Below, piece by piece: positions 51,596 through 59,568 of a stretch of DNA of 64,000 bases (positions are counted from its first letter, which is position 1; every line of letters begins with the position of its first letter). A program made the translations under genes and the position numbers. The notes beneath the pieces were generated by a model, which was given only the letters and a program-made list of their open reading frames with translations, searched no databases and was not told where the DNA came from. Source of the DNA: Thermoanaerobaculum sp. (GTDB taxonomy: Bacteria > Acidobacteriota > Thermoanaerobaculia > Multivoradales > UBA5704); NCBI GenBank assembly GCA_021154885.1, contig JAJKHS010000082.1:120835-184834 (forward strand), in the 5' to 3' direction.

Positions 51596-53815
51596 TCAGG
51601 GCGCCAGCTCTCTGTCGAAGAATCCCGTCGCCCGCTCGTAGAAGTGGCGCGAGGAGACGGTCCGGAAGCCGTGCTTCTGGCCCGGGTAGAAGGCCTGCTC
51701 GAAGGGGAGGCCGGCCTTGACGAGCTCGCCGCTCAGGTTGATCGAGTTCTGCGGGTGGACGTTGTCGTCCGCCAGGCCATGGACGACGAGGAGATGGTCC
51801 TTGAGATTGGCGGCATAGGTGATGGGGGAGGAGTCGCGGTAGCCGTCCGCGTTGGCCTGGGGGCGGTCGAGATAGCGCTCGGTCCAGATCGTATCGTAGA
51901 GCTTCCAGTCCGTCACCGGCGCGCCGGCGATGGCGGCCTTCCAGACCCCCGGCCGGTTGAGCACGCAGTAGAGCGTGTTGGAGCCGCCGCCGGACCACCC
52001 CCAGAGCCCGAGGCGGGAGGCGTCCACCCAGGGGAGCGTCTTGAGGTAGTCGACGCCGGCGAGCTGCCCCGCCAGGTTGACGGTGCCGAAGCGGCGGTAG
52101 TCCTTGTCCTCCCCCGGCTTGCCGAAGAAAAGCGACGACTGGTTGTCGACGCTGAAGACGACGAAGCCCCGCTGGGCCATCAGCTTGTGCCAGAGGCTGC
52201 GGACGTTCCAGGAGTTGTCCACCACCTGTGAGCCGGGGCCGCCGTAGTGGTAGATGATCACCGGATAGCGGCGCGCCGGGTCGAAGCCGGCGGGCTTGAG
52301 CAGGCGCGCCGGGAGGCGCGAGCCGTCCGGGCCGGGGATGGTGAGGAACTCCCACTTTGCAAACGCGGCCGCGTCGAACTTCGGCGCCGCCGACGGCAGG
52401 GCGATCGGCTTGCCGCCGCCGGCCGGCCGCACCTCGCTGCGCGCCGGCGTGTCGGCGGTGCTCCAGGTGTGGACCCAGGCGCCGGTCTTCGGCGACACCA
52501 CGGCCGCGTGGGAGCCGGGCTCGGGCGTCAGGACCTCCCAGCCGCCGCCGCGATTGTCCCCCTTCAGGAGTGAAACGCGCGCCACCTTGCGATCGATGGC
52601 GCCGAGCCCGGCGGTGGGGAAGCCGGCGACCACGGCCCAGGAGCCGTCGCCGGCCACGCCGTCGAGCGAGGTCACGGCCCAGCCTTCGGGTGTGACGGGT
52701 TGGCCGGAACGGCCGTCCGCGCCATAGAGGTAGAGACGCCGCCAGCCGTCGCGCTCCGAGCCCCAGAGGAAGCGGCCGTCCGGCAGGAAGTGGAAGTCCT
52801 GGCCGAGGTTGATCCAGGTGGGCCAGGTCTCGCTGAGGAGCGGCGAGCAGGCGCCGTCCATGGCGCCGCAGCGCAGGAGCTCGAGGTGCTTCTGGTCGCG
52901 GCTCAGGCGCTGGACCGCCACGGCATCGCCCCTGGGCGTCCAGTCCACCCGCGCCAGGTAGGAGGAGTCCGGGTCGCCGGTGGCGAGCCAGATCGTCCGG
53001 CTCTTTGCGATTTCCACCACGCCCACCTTGACGCGGGGGTTGGGCTCGCCGGACTTGGGATACTTCTGCAGCGTCACCTTGGGGTAGAGCGGGGTGTCGT
53101 CCACCAGGGAGTAGACGCCGACCGGGGTTTCGTCGAAGTGGTAGAAGGCGATGCGGGAGCCGTCCGGGCTCCACCAGAAGCCTTCGGGCTGGCGGTTCCA
53201 GATCTCCTCGCCGTAGACCCAGTCGTTGGTGCCGTTGAGGGCGACGTTCTCCTGGCCGTCCGAGGTCAGGCGGGTCTCGGCGCCGGAGGCGACGTCGAGG
53301 ACGTAGAGGTCGAAGCCGCGCACGAAGGCGATGCGCCGGCCGTCGGGCGAGAACCGTGGCGCCTCCTCCTCGGCCGCCGTGCGGGTCAGCCGGCGCAGGG
53401 CATGGCCGGCGAGCGATTCGAGGTAGAGGTCGCCGCCGGCCACCACGAGGAGGGCGTCGCCCTGCGGCGACCACGAGTAGTCGTCGATCCCGGTCTTCTC
53501 GTCTTTGCCGTCCTTCTTGTCCTTCCCTTGGGCGACGAGCTCGCCCGGCCGCAGCAGCACCTCGCTCCTGCCCGTGGCGACGTCGAGCGACCAGAGCGAC
53601 TTCTCGGCGCCGTCCCCCTTCTCGTCCCAGACGTAGGCCAGGCGCTTGCCGTCGGGCGACCAGGCGGCGAGCGATGGCCGGCGGCCGCTGGCCTCCGGAG
53701 CGATGAGCTCGCCGACGGCGCTGATCGCGGTGCGGGCGGGCGGCTGCTCCGGAGCGGCGGCCACGACGGCGGGTAGAAGAGCGGCGAGAGTCCAGACGAT
53801 GAGCGATCGGCGCAT
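51596..53815 (-). CDS. Secreted S9 (DPP IV-type) peptidase
   Basis: A 739-aa exported serine peptidase. Signal peptide (LIVWTLAALLPAVVAAA), then a beta-propeller domain with repeats such as WSPDGKRLAYVWDE and FSPDGRRIAFVRGFDLYVLD, then an alpha/beta-hydrolase: VIIYHYGGPGSQVVDNSW, nucleophile GWSGGGSNTLYCVL, and the His in VHGLADDNVHP. Propeller lettering (VNWVYGEEIWNRQ-like: TNDWVYGEEIWNRQ) matches dipeptidyl peptidase IV types, which remove dipeptides with penultimate Pro or Ala. GWSGGG replaces the more common GWSYGG. Confidence 0.93.
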   Translation of the reverse strand: MRRSLIVWTLAALLPAVVAAAPEQPPARTAISAVGELIAPEASGRRPSLAAWSPDGKRLAYVWDEKGDGAEKSLWSLDVATGRSEVLLRPGELVAQGKDKKDGKDEKTGIDDYSWSPQGDALLVVAGGDLYLESLAGHALRRLTRTAAEEEAPRFSPDGRRIAFVRGFDLYVLDVASGAETRLTSDGQENVALNGTNDWVYGEEIWNRQPEGFWWSPDGSRIAFYHFDETPVGVYSLVDDTPLYPKVTLQKYPKSGEPNPRVKVGVVEIAKSRTIWLATGDPDSSYLARVDWTPRGDAVAVQRLSRDQKHLELLRCGAMDGACSPLLSETWPTWINLGQDFHFLPDGRFLWGSERDGWRRLYLYGADGRSGQPVTPEGWAVTSLDGVAGDGSWAVVAGFPTAGLGAIDRKVARVSLLKGDNRGGGWEVLTPEPGSHAAVVSPKTGAWVHTWSTADTPARSEVRPAGGGKPIALPSAAPKFDAAAFAKWEFLTIPGPDGSRLPARLLKPAGFDPARRYPVIIYHYGGPGSQVVDNSWNVRSLWHKLMAQRGFVVFSVDNQSSLFFGKPGEDKDYRRFGTVNLAGQLAGVDYLKTLPWVDASRLGLWGWSGGGSNTLYCVLNRPGVWKAAIAGAPVTDWKLYDTIWTERYLDRPQANADGYRDSSPITYAANLKDHLLVVHGLADDNVHPQNSINLSGELVKAGLPFEQAFYPGQKHGFRTVSSRHFYERATGFFDRELAP

Positions 53816-53932
53816 GCAATCCTCCTCGGTGGTTCAGGGAAAACCGGATGAGTCTAGCGCCGGCCGTGAAAACTGCAACCTTCTCCCGTCCGCGATCGTA
53901 GTGTGGGCATCATGGAAATACGGAGGCCCGTC

Positions 53933-55135
53933 ATGAAATCGAATTCAAGGGTGCCCGCGCTGGCCGCGGCACTGGTGCTTGCTCTGGGCGTGGCGGCGGC
54001 TCCCGCCGTCCACGCCGCCGAACAGACCCGCGCGCTCCACCAGGCCTTCCCGGCCGGGGCGGCGGAGGTGAGGCTGGCCAACCTCGCCGGCCGTATCGAG
54101 ATCGTACCGGGGCGGGGCGGCGAGGTGGTGGTGGACGCAACCATCCATGGCGACGCCGACAGCGCCGCCGAGACGCAGCGCATCCTGGCGCAGATGAAGT
54201 GGGTGAAGAGCCACGACAAGAAGGGGCGCGAGGAGTGGGCGCTCTCCTATCCGGTGGAGAAGTACCGCTCGTACTCCTATCCCACCGGCAAGGAGAGGGA
54301 TGGGGACTCGGAGCTGCCGGCCTTCCTGAGCTTCCTCAACGTGGGGAGCCAGACGGTGACCACCTACCGCGGTGAGAAGGTGCGGATCTACGGCCACAAG
54401 CGCGACTCGGCGCCGACGCTCTACGCCGACCTGCGGATCATCCTCCCCGCCGGCTCCAACGTGGCGGTGCGCAATGCCGTGGGCGCGGTGCGCGGCGGCG
54501 ACCTCGACGGCACCCTGGCGGTGGACACCGGCAGCGGCAAGGTGCAGATCGCCTCCCACTCCGGCCAGCTCAGCGTCGACACCGGCTCGGGCGACGTGGT
54601 CGTGGGCTCGGCCAAGGGCGAGACCAAGATCGACACCGGCTCGGGCGACGTCGTGGTCAAGCGGCTGGTGGGCAACGGCACGGTGAGCACCGGCTCCGGC
54701 AGCGTCACCGTCAGCCAGGTCTCGGCCGGCAAGCTGGCCATCGACACCGGCTCGGGCGACGTGACGGTGCAGGACGGTGTGGCCGGCCGGCTGATCGCGG
54801 ACACCGGCTCCGGCGGCGTCAAGATCCTGTCGGTCGAGCTGGAGGAGCTGGCGGCGGAGACCGGCTCGGGCGACGTGACCGTGCAGAGCTCGCTCGCCAG
54901 GGCGAAGAAGGTCAAGGCCGAGACGGGCAGTGGCGACATCGTCATCAAGGCCGGGCCGGACGCCTCGTTCGACGTCGACTCGGACCAGGGGAGCGGCAGC
55001 CTGGTCGTCAACTACGCCGACGCCACCCTGCGCAAGGCGGGCCGCAAGGTCGTGGGCGCCAGGCGCGGCGACGGCCGCACGGCGATCCACGTCGAGACCG
55101 GCAGCGGCGACTGCACGATCGGCCCGAAGGTGTAG
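53933..55135 (+). CDS. Exported DUF4097-type beta-helix adhesin-like protein
   Basis: A 400-aa protein with a signal peptide (ALAAALVLALGVAAAPAVHA). Residues about 165-395 are repeats of about 20 aa built on DTGSGDVVV (seven or more copies), the mark of DUF4097 beta-strand-repeat proteins that form a parallel beta-helix. ATG 53933 follows GGAGG by 6 bases; an earlier ATG was rejected because it delays the signal peptide. Function in this family is unknown; surface or periplasmic location is likely. Confidence 0.88.
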   Translation: MKSNSRVPALAAALVLALGVAAAPAVHAAEQTRALHQAFPAGAAEVRLANLAGRIEIVPGRGGEVVVDATIHGDADSAAETQRILAQMKWVKSHDKKGREEWALSYPVEKYRSYSYPTGKERDGDSELPAFLSFLNVGSQTVTTYRGEKVRIYGHKRDSAPTLYADLRIILPAGSNVAVRNAVGAVRGGDLDGTLAVDTGSGKVQIASHSGQLSVDTGSGDVVVGSAKGETKIDTGSGDVVVKRLVGNGTVSTGSGSVTVSQVSAGKLAIDTGSGDVTVQDGVAGRLIADTGSGGVKILSVELEELAAETGSGDVTVQSSLARAKKVKAETGSGDIVIKAGPDASFDVDSDQGSGSLVVNYADATLRKAGRKVVGARRGDGRTAIHVETGSGDCTIGPKV

Positions 55136-55138
55136 GCC

Positions 55139-56800
55139 CTACATCTTGCCGTAGTTTGGACCGTCGCCCCCCTCGGGGGGCACCCAGGTGATGATCTGGT
55201 AGGGGTCCATGATGTCGCAAGTCTTGCAGTGGACGCAGTTGCTGGCGTTGATCTGCAGCCGCTCGCCCGTGGGTGAGGCGGGGTCCGGAACCATCTCGTA
55301 GACCGCGGCCGGGCAGAACCGCTGACAGGGGTTGGCGTACTCGACGGCACACTGGTAGATGCAGATGTCGGTGTCCGCCACCAGCAGGTGGATCGGCTGA
55401 TCCTCGTCGTGCGCCGTGCCGGAGTTGTAGACGTCGGCCAGCTTGTCGAAGGTGAGCTCGCCATCGGCCTTGATGGGCTCGGGGGCCTTGAGGCGCTGCC
55501 CCTCGGGGGTGTTCAGGGGGATCATCCGCTGGTGGCCGGGCGTGGTCGCCAGGCGATCGAAGATCCCCCAGCCGCGGCCACCCGTCACCAGGCCGGCGCC
55601 GGCTTGGAGCAGCCCCAAGAGCACGCCGTGATCGAAGGCCTGGTGGAAGTTGCGCACCTCCCAGAGCTCGTCCTTGATCCAGCTCGACTCGACCTTCCCC
55701 TGGTAGGCGGCGAGCCGCTCGGCCGTGGCGCCGCCGGCCTTCAGGGCCTCGAAGATCGTCTCGGCGGCGAGCATCCCCGACTTCATCCCCAGGTGGATGC
55801 CCTTGAGGCGCTGGCCGTTGAGCATGCCCGCCGAGTCGCCCACCAGGAGAAAACCGTCGCCGGAGAGCCGCGGCATGGACCACCAGCCACCCTCCGGGAT
55901 GGCCTTGGCGCCGTAGAAGGTCATCTTCCCCCCCTCCAGGAGGGGAGCGATGGCCGGATGGGTCTTGAAGCGCTGGAATTCCTGGTGGGGATCGAGGAGG
56001 GGGTTCCGGTAGTCGAGACCCACCACCAGCCCGACGATGGCCTGGTCGTTCTGCATGCCGTAAACGAAGCCGCCGCCGAAGGTGTGGAAATCCAGCGGCC
56101 AGCCGAGGGTGTGGATCACCTGTCCCGGCTCCAGGCGGCCGTGGGGCACCTCCCAGACCTCCTTGAGGCCGATGGCGTAGACCTGGGGATTCTTCCCCTG
56201 CCACAGGTCGAGCTGGGCGTCGAGCTGCTTGACCAGGGTGCCGCGGGGGCCCTCGCCGAGGACGGTCACCTGGGCGCGGACGTCGACCCCCGGCTCGAAG
56301 TTGGCCTTCTTCTCGCCGTGCCGGGAGATCCCCTTGTCGCCGGTGCGCACGCCCACTACCCGGCCGTTCTCCACCAGGGCATGGACGGCCGGGAATTCGA
56401 AGAAGAGGTCCACCCCCGCGGCCTCCACCTTCGGCGCCAGCCATTTGAGGAGCTTGCCCAGCGAGGCAACGTAGTTCCCCTCGTTTTCGAGCGGCGGGGG
56501 GATGGGGAGGGAGAGGGACTTGCCCGCGCTGAGGAAGAGGAATTTCTCGTGCTCGATCTTCCCCTCGAAGGGGGCGTCCCGCCAATCCTCGGGGAGCAGC
56601 TCCTTGAGGGCTTTGGGGTCGACGACGGCGCCGGAGAGGGCGTGGCTGGTGATCTCGCGGCCCTTCTCCAGGACGCCGATGGAGAGCTCCATCCCGGCCG
56701 CCTTGGCCAGACGTGCGAGGTGGTACGCCCCCGCCAGGCTCGCCGGTCCGGCGCCCACGAAGAGAACGTCCAGTTCCAGGGTTTCGCGCTCGTCACTCAT
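55139..56800 (-). CDS. Electron transfer flavoprotein-ubiquinone oxidoreductase
   Basis: A 553-aa flavo-iron-sulphur protein that passes electrons from ETF to quinone. The N-terminus has an FAD-binding LDVLFVGAGPASLAGAYHLA; DVRAQVTVLGEGPRGTLVKQ and DSAGMLNGQRLKGIHLGMKS follow. The last 60 residues hold a 4Fe-4S ferredoxin-like site (NCVHCKTCDIMDPYQIITW). No etfA or etfB gene is near. It ends 3 bases from the end of the convergent DUF4097 gene. Confidence 0.93.
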   Translation of the reverse strand: MSDERETLELDVLFVGAGPASLAGAYHLARLAKAAGMELSIGVLEKGREITSHALSGAVVDPKALKELLPEDWRDAPFEGKIEHEKFLFLSAGKSLSLPIPPPLENEGNYVASLGKLLKWLAPKVEAAGVDLFFEFPAVHALVENGRVVGVRTGDKGISRHGEKKANFEPGVDVRAQVTVLGEGPRGTLVKQLDAQLDLWQGKNPQVYAIGLKEVWEVPHGRLEPGQVIHTLGWPLDFHTFGGGFVYGMQNDQAIVGLVVGLDYRNPLLDPHQEFQRFKTHPAIAPLLEGGKMTFYGAKAIPEGGWWSMPRLSGDGFLLVGDSAGMLNGQRLKGIHLGMKSGMLAAETIFEALKAGGATAERLAAYQGKVESSWIKDELWEVRNFHQAFDHGVLLGLLQAGAGLVTGGRGWGIFDRLATTPGHQRMIPLNTPEGQRLKAPEPIKADGELTFDKLADVYNSGTAHDEDQPIHLLVADTDICIYQCAVEYANPCQRFCPAAVYEMVPDPASPTGERLQINASNCVHCKTCDIMDPYQIITWVPPEGGDGPNYGKM

Positions 56801-56918
56801 GCCTGCGGTTCCTCCGGGGGGGCCGAAAAAGGGGTCCGAATCCGGGGCGGGATGCTACCACGGCCTCCGGTGCGCAAGATGTTGAAGCAGCGGCTTTTGA
56901 TTGTGCTACAGTGCCGGC

Positions 56919-57950
56919 GTGCCAATAACGCGGCCTTCCCTGGAGAGGTTGCCCGCCGCCCCCCCCGGGGAGCGTCTCGCGGTGCGGCGGGTGGGGGGCG
57001 AGGGAGCCCGCTCCTCCTTCGCCGACGACGTCCGCCGCGGTCTCACCGCCACCCCCAAGTTCCTCTATCCCAAGTACTTCTACGACGAGCTGGGCTCGCG
57101 CCTCTTCGAGGCCATCACCGCCCTGCCGGAGTACTACGTCACCCGCTCCGAAGCGGAGATCCTCCGCGCTCGTGCCGGAGAGATCGTCGCTGCTCTCGGC
57201 GGGCCGCTCTGGCTCGTGGAGCTGGGCAGTGGCGACGGGCAGAAGACGCGGTTGGTGATCGAGGCCCTGCTGGCCCGCCAGGAGACGCTCGAATACGTGC
57301 CGGTGGACATCTCCGAGTCAGCCATCGAGACGAGCAGCCGGTCCCTGCTCCTCTCCTATCCTGACCTCCGCATCACGGGCTACATCGGGGAGTACCACGC
57401 GGCGCTGCGGATGATTCGCAAGGAGCGGGTCCGTCCCGGCCGTACGCTCGTCCTTTTCCTGGGCTCCACCCTGGGCAATCTGGACCCGAAGGAGCGGCTG
57501 GCTTTCCTGCGCGACGTGCGGAACCTGCTGAATCCCGGCGAGGGCTTCCTCCTCGGGGTCGACCTCGAGAAGCCGGAGAGCGTGCTGATCCCCGCCTACG
57601 ACGACCCGCTGAAAGTGACGGCGGCGTTCAACCTCAACCTCCTGGTGCGCATCGACCGCGAGTTGGGAGGAGGCTTCGACATCTCGACCTTCCGCCACCG
57701 CGCCCTCTACAACGGCGCGGAGGGGCGGATCGAGATGCACCTCGAGAGCCGCCGGGACCAGACGGTGCCGATCCGCGGCCTGGGGCTCGAGGTCTCCTTT
57801 GCCGCCGGGGAGACGATCCACACGGAGAGCTCGTACAAGTTCCGCAGGGAGCAGATCGCCGCCCTGGCCGCCGAGACCGGCTTCGAGCTGCGGCGGACCT
57901 GGACGGACTCCCGGGGGTGGTTTTCCTCGAACCTGCTGATCGCCACCTGA
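56919..57950 (+). CDS. egtD: EgtD-type L-histidine N-alpha-methyltransferase
   Basis: SAM-dependent enzyme that trimethylates histidine to hercynine, the first step of ergothioneine synthesis. The product (343 aa from GTG 56919) shows the family opening FADDVRRGLTATPKFLYPKY, then ITALPEYYVTRSEAEILRAR, the SAM loop LVELGSGDGQKTR, FLGSTLGNLDPKERLAFL and a closing SRGWFSSNLLIAT. No egtB gene is beside it. It stands directly before tRNA-His, hisS and a histidine ammonia-lyase-like gene. Confidence 0.88.
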   Translation: MPITRPSLERLPAAPPGERLAVRRVGGEGARSSFADDVRRGLTATPKFLYPKYFYDELGSRLFEAITALPEYYVTRSEAEILRARAGEIVAALGGPLWLVELGSGDGQKTRLVIEALLARQETLEYVPVDISESAIETSSRSLLLSYPDLRITGYIGEYHAALRMIRKERVRPGRTLVLFLGSTLGNLDPKERLAFLRDVRNLLNPGEGFLLGVDLEKPESVLIPAYDDPLKVTAAFNLNLLVRIDRELGGGFDISTFRHRALYNGAEGRIEMHLESRRDQTVPIRGLGLEVSFAAGETIHTESSYKFRREQIAALAAETGFELRRTWTDSRGWFSSNLLIAT

Positions 57951-58000
57951 AATCCTGGCTTTGACAAGCAGCCGTTCCGTACGTAGGATTCTCCGTCCGA

Positions 58001-58075
58001 GCCGGTGTAGCTCAGGGGTAGAGCGCCTGACTGTGGATCAGGAGGTCATGGGTTCAAATCCCATCGCCGGTACCA
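58001..58075 (+). tRNA. tRNA-His (GTG anticodon), without G-1:C73
   Basis: Cloverleaf read by hand: acceptor GCCGGTG with CGCCGGT, D arm GCTC/GAGC, anticodon stem CCTGA/TCAGG with loop CTGTGGA (anticodon GTG), T arm ATGGG/CCCAT with loop TTCAAAT, discriminator A, encoded CCA. The base before position 1 is A and position 73 is A, so the extra G-1:C73 pair found in most bacterial tRNA-His is absent; the first pair is G1-U72. It lies 47 bases before hisS. Confidence 0.93.
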
Positions 58076-58122
58076 TTTCCCTCATTCGGACGAAGGTGGT
58101 TTCCCCTGGAGGGCTTCTTCCC

Positions 58123-59553
58123 ATGGCAGATACCGTCGAGCCGCGCCTGTCGCGCGGACTGAGAGATCTCCTGCCCGACCAGATGCTGGCGCGGCAGTGG
58201 ATGATCGACACCATCCGTGGCGTCTACGAGCTGTACGGTTTCGTGCCTCTGGGGACGCCCGCCATCGAATACCTGGACGTGCTGCGGGGCTCCGCCGCCG
58301 GCGCCGAGACGCAGCAGTCGATCTTCACCGTCCAGAACCCGGAAAAGGAGCAACTCGGCCTGCGCTTCGACCTCACGGTCCCCCTGGCCCGGGTCATCGC
58401 TCAGTACCGCGATCTGCCACGGCCGTTTCGCCGTTATCAGGTCTCGCCCGTCTGGCGTGCCGACAAGCCGGGGCCGGGCCGCTTCCGCGAGTTCACCCAG
58501 TTCGATCTCGATTCGGTGGGCGTGGAGTCCGAGATCGCGGACACCGAGATCATCGCCGGCATGTGCGACACCCTCTCGGCCCTCCGCGTGGGCGGCTACC
58601 GGGTTCGCTACTCCTCCCGCGGCATCCTCAACACCCTCCTGGCCTACGCCGGGATTCCGGCGAAGCTCGGGGCCGACGTCTTCCGCGTGCTCGACAAGCT
58701 GGACAAGGTGGGGCCGCAAAAGGTCCGCCTGGAGCTGACCACGGGCTACGTCGACTCCTCGGGCGATCCCATCGCGGGCGTGGGGCTCGCCTCGGAGCAG
58801 GTGGACAAGATCGAGCGCTTCCTGCAGATCCGCTCCGATGACCGCCGGGAGGTGGTCTCCCAGCTTCGCGAGCTGTTCGCCGGCGTCGAGGGGGCTGATA
58901 CGGAGGTTGGCGTAGTGGAGAAGATCTCCAATCACCTCTACGCCCTGGGCTACGAAGACGACCGCGTGTCGCTGGACCTGTCCATCGCCCGCGGCCTCGC
59001 GTACTACACCGGTCCTGTCTTCGAGGCCATCCTCTTGGACGCGCCCGAGTTCGGCTCCGTCTTCGGCGGCGGCCGCTACGACGACCTGGTGATGCGCTTC
59101 CTCGGGGAGAAGGTGCCTGCGACGGGCGCCTCGATGGGCGTCGATCGTCTGCTGGCGGCGTTGATCCACCTCAAGCGGGCCGGCCAGCAGAAGTCCACGG
59201 CCAAGGTGCTCATCACCAACATGGACGCAGGGCTCCACGAGGATTACATCGCCATGACCTGGGAGCTGCGCCGGGCGGGCATCCCCACCGAGCTCTACCT
59301 CGGCTCCGCCCGCGGTCCCGGCAAGCAGCTCAAGTACGCCGACCAGTGGGGCATCCCCATCGCGCTCCTCTACGGCTCGAACGAGAAGGAGAAGGAGATC
59401 GTGACCCTGAAGGACATGGATGCGGGCAGGCAGCGGGCGGAAGCCCTGGCCAACCGGCAGGAGTGGCTGGACGAGCGGCCGGGACAGCGCGAAGTGCCCC
59501 GAGTCGATCTCGTCGCAGCCGTTCGCGATATGCTGGGACTCATTGAGCACTAG
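58123..59553 (+). CDS. hisS: Histidyl-tRNA synthetase
   Basis: A 476-aa class II synthetase. RGLRDLLPDQMLARQWMIDT, motif 2 RYQVSPVWRADKPGPGRFRE, and the histidine loop IARGLAYYTGPVFEAILLD where most HisRS have RGLDYY. GSVFGGGRYDDLVMRFLGEK and VPATGASMGVDRLLAAL follow. The GPVFEA and PATGxSxGVxRL wording is like the divergent alphaproteobacterial HisRS, which pairs with tRNA-His lacking G-1:C73, exactly the tRNA gene type found upstream. TGGAGG precedes the ATG at 58123. Confidence 0.95.
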   Translation: MADTVEPRLSRGLRDLLPDQMLARQWMIDTIRGVYELYGFVPLGTPAIEYLDVLRGSAAGAETQQSIFTVQNPEKEQLGLRFDLTVPLARVIAQYRDLPRPFRRYQVSPVWRADKPGPGRFREFTQFDLDSVGVESEIADTEIIAGMCDTLSALRVGGYRVRYSSRGILNTLLAYAGIPAKLGADVFRVLDKLDKVGPQKVRLELTTGYVDSSGDPIAGVGLASEQVDKIERFLQIRSDDRREVVSQLRELFAGVEGADTEVGVVEKISNHLYALGYEDDRVSLDLSIARGLAYYTGPVFEAILLDAPEFGSVFGGGRYDDLVMRFLGEKVPATGASMGVDRLLAALIHLKRAGQQKSTAKVLITNMDAGLHEDYIAMTWELRRAGIPTELYLGSARGPGKQLKYADQWGIPIALLYGSNEKEKEIVTLKDMDAGRQRAEALANRQEWLDERPGQREVPRVDLVAAVRDMLGLIEH

Positions 59554-59568
59554 GAGAAGAGCGGATCG

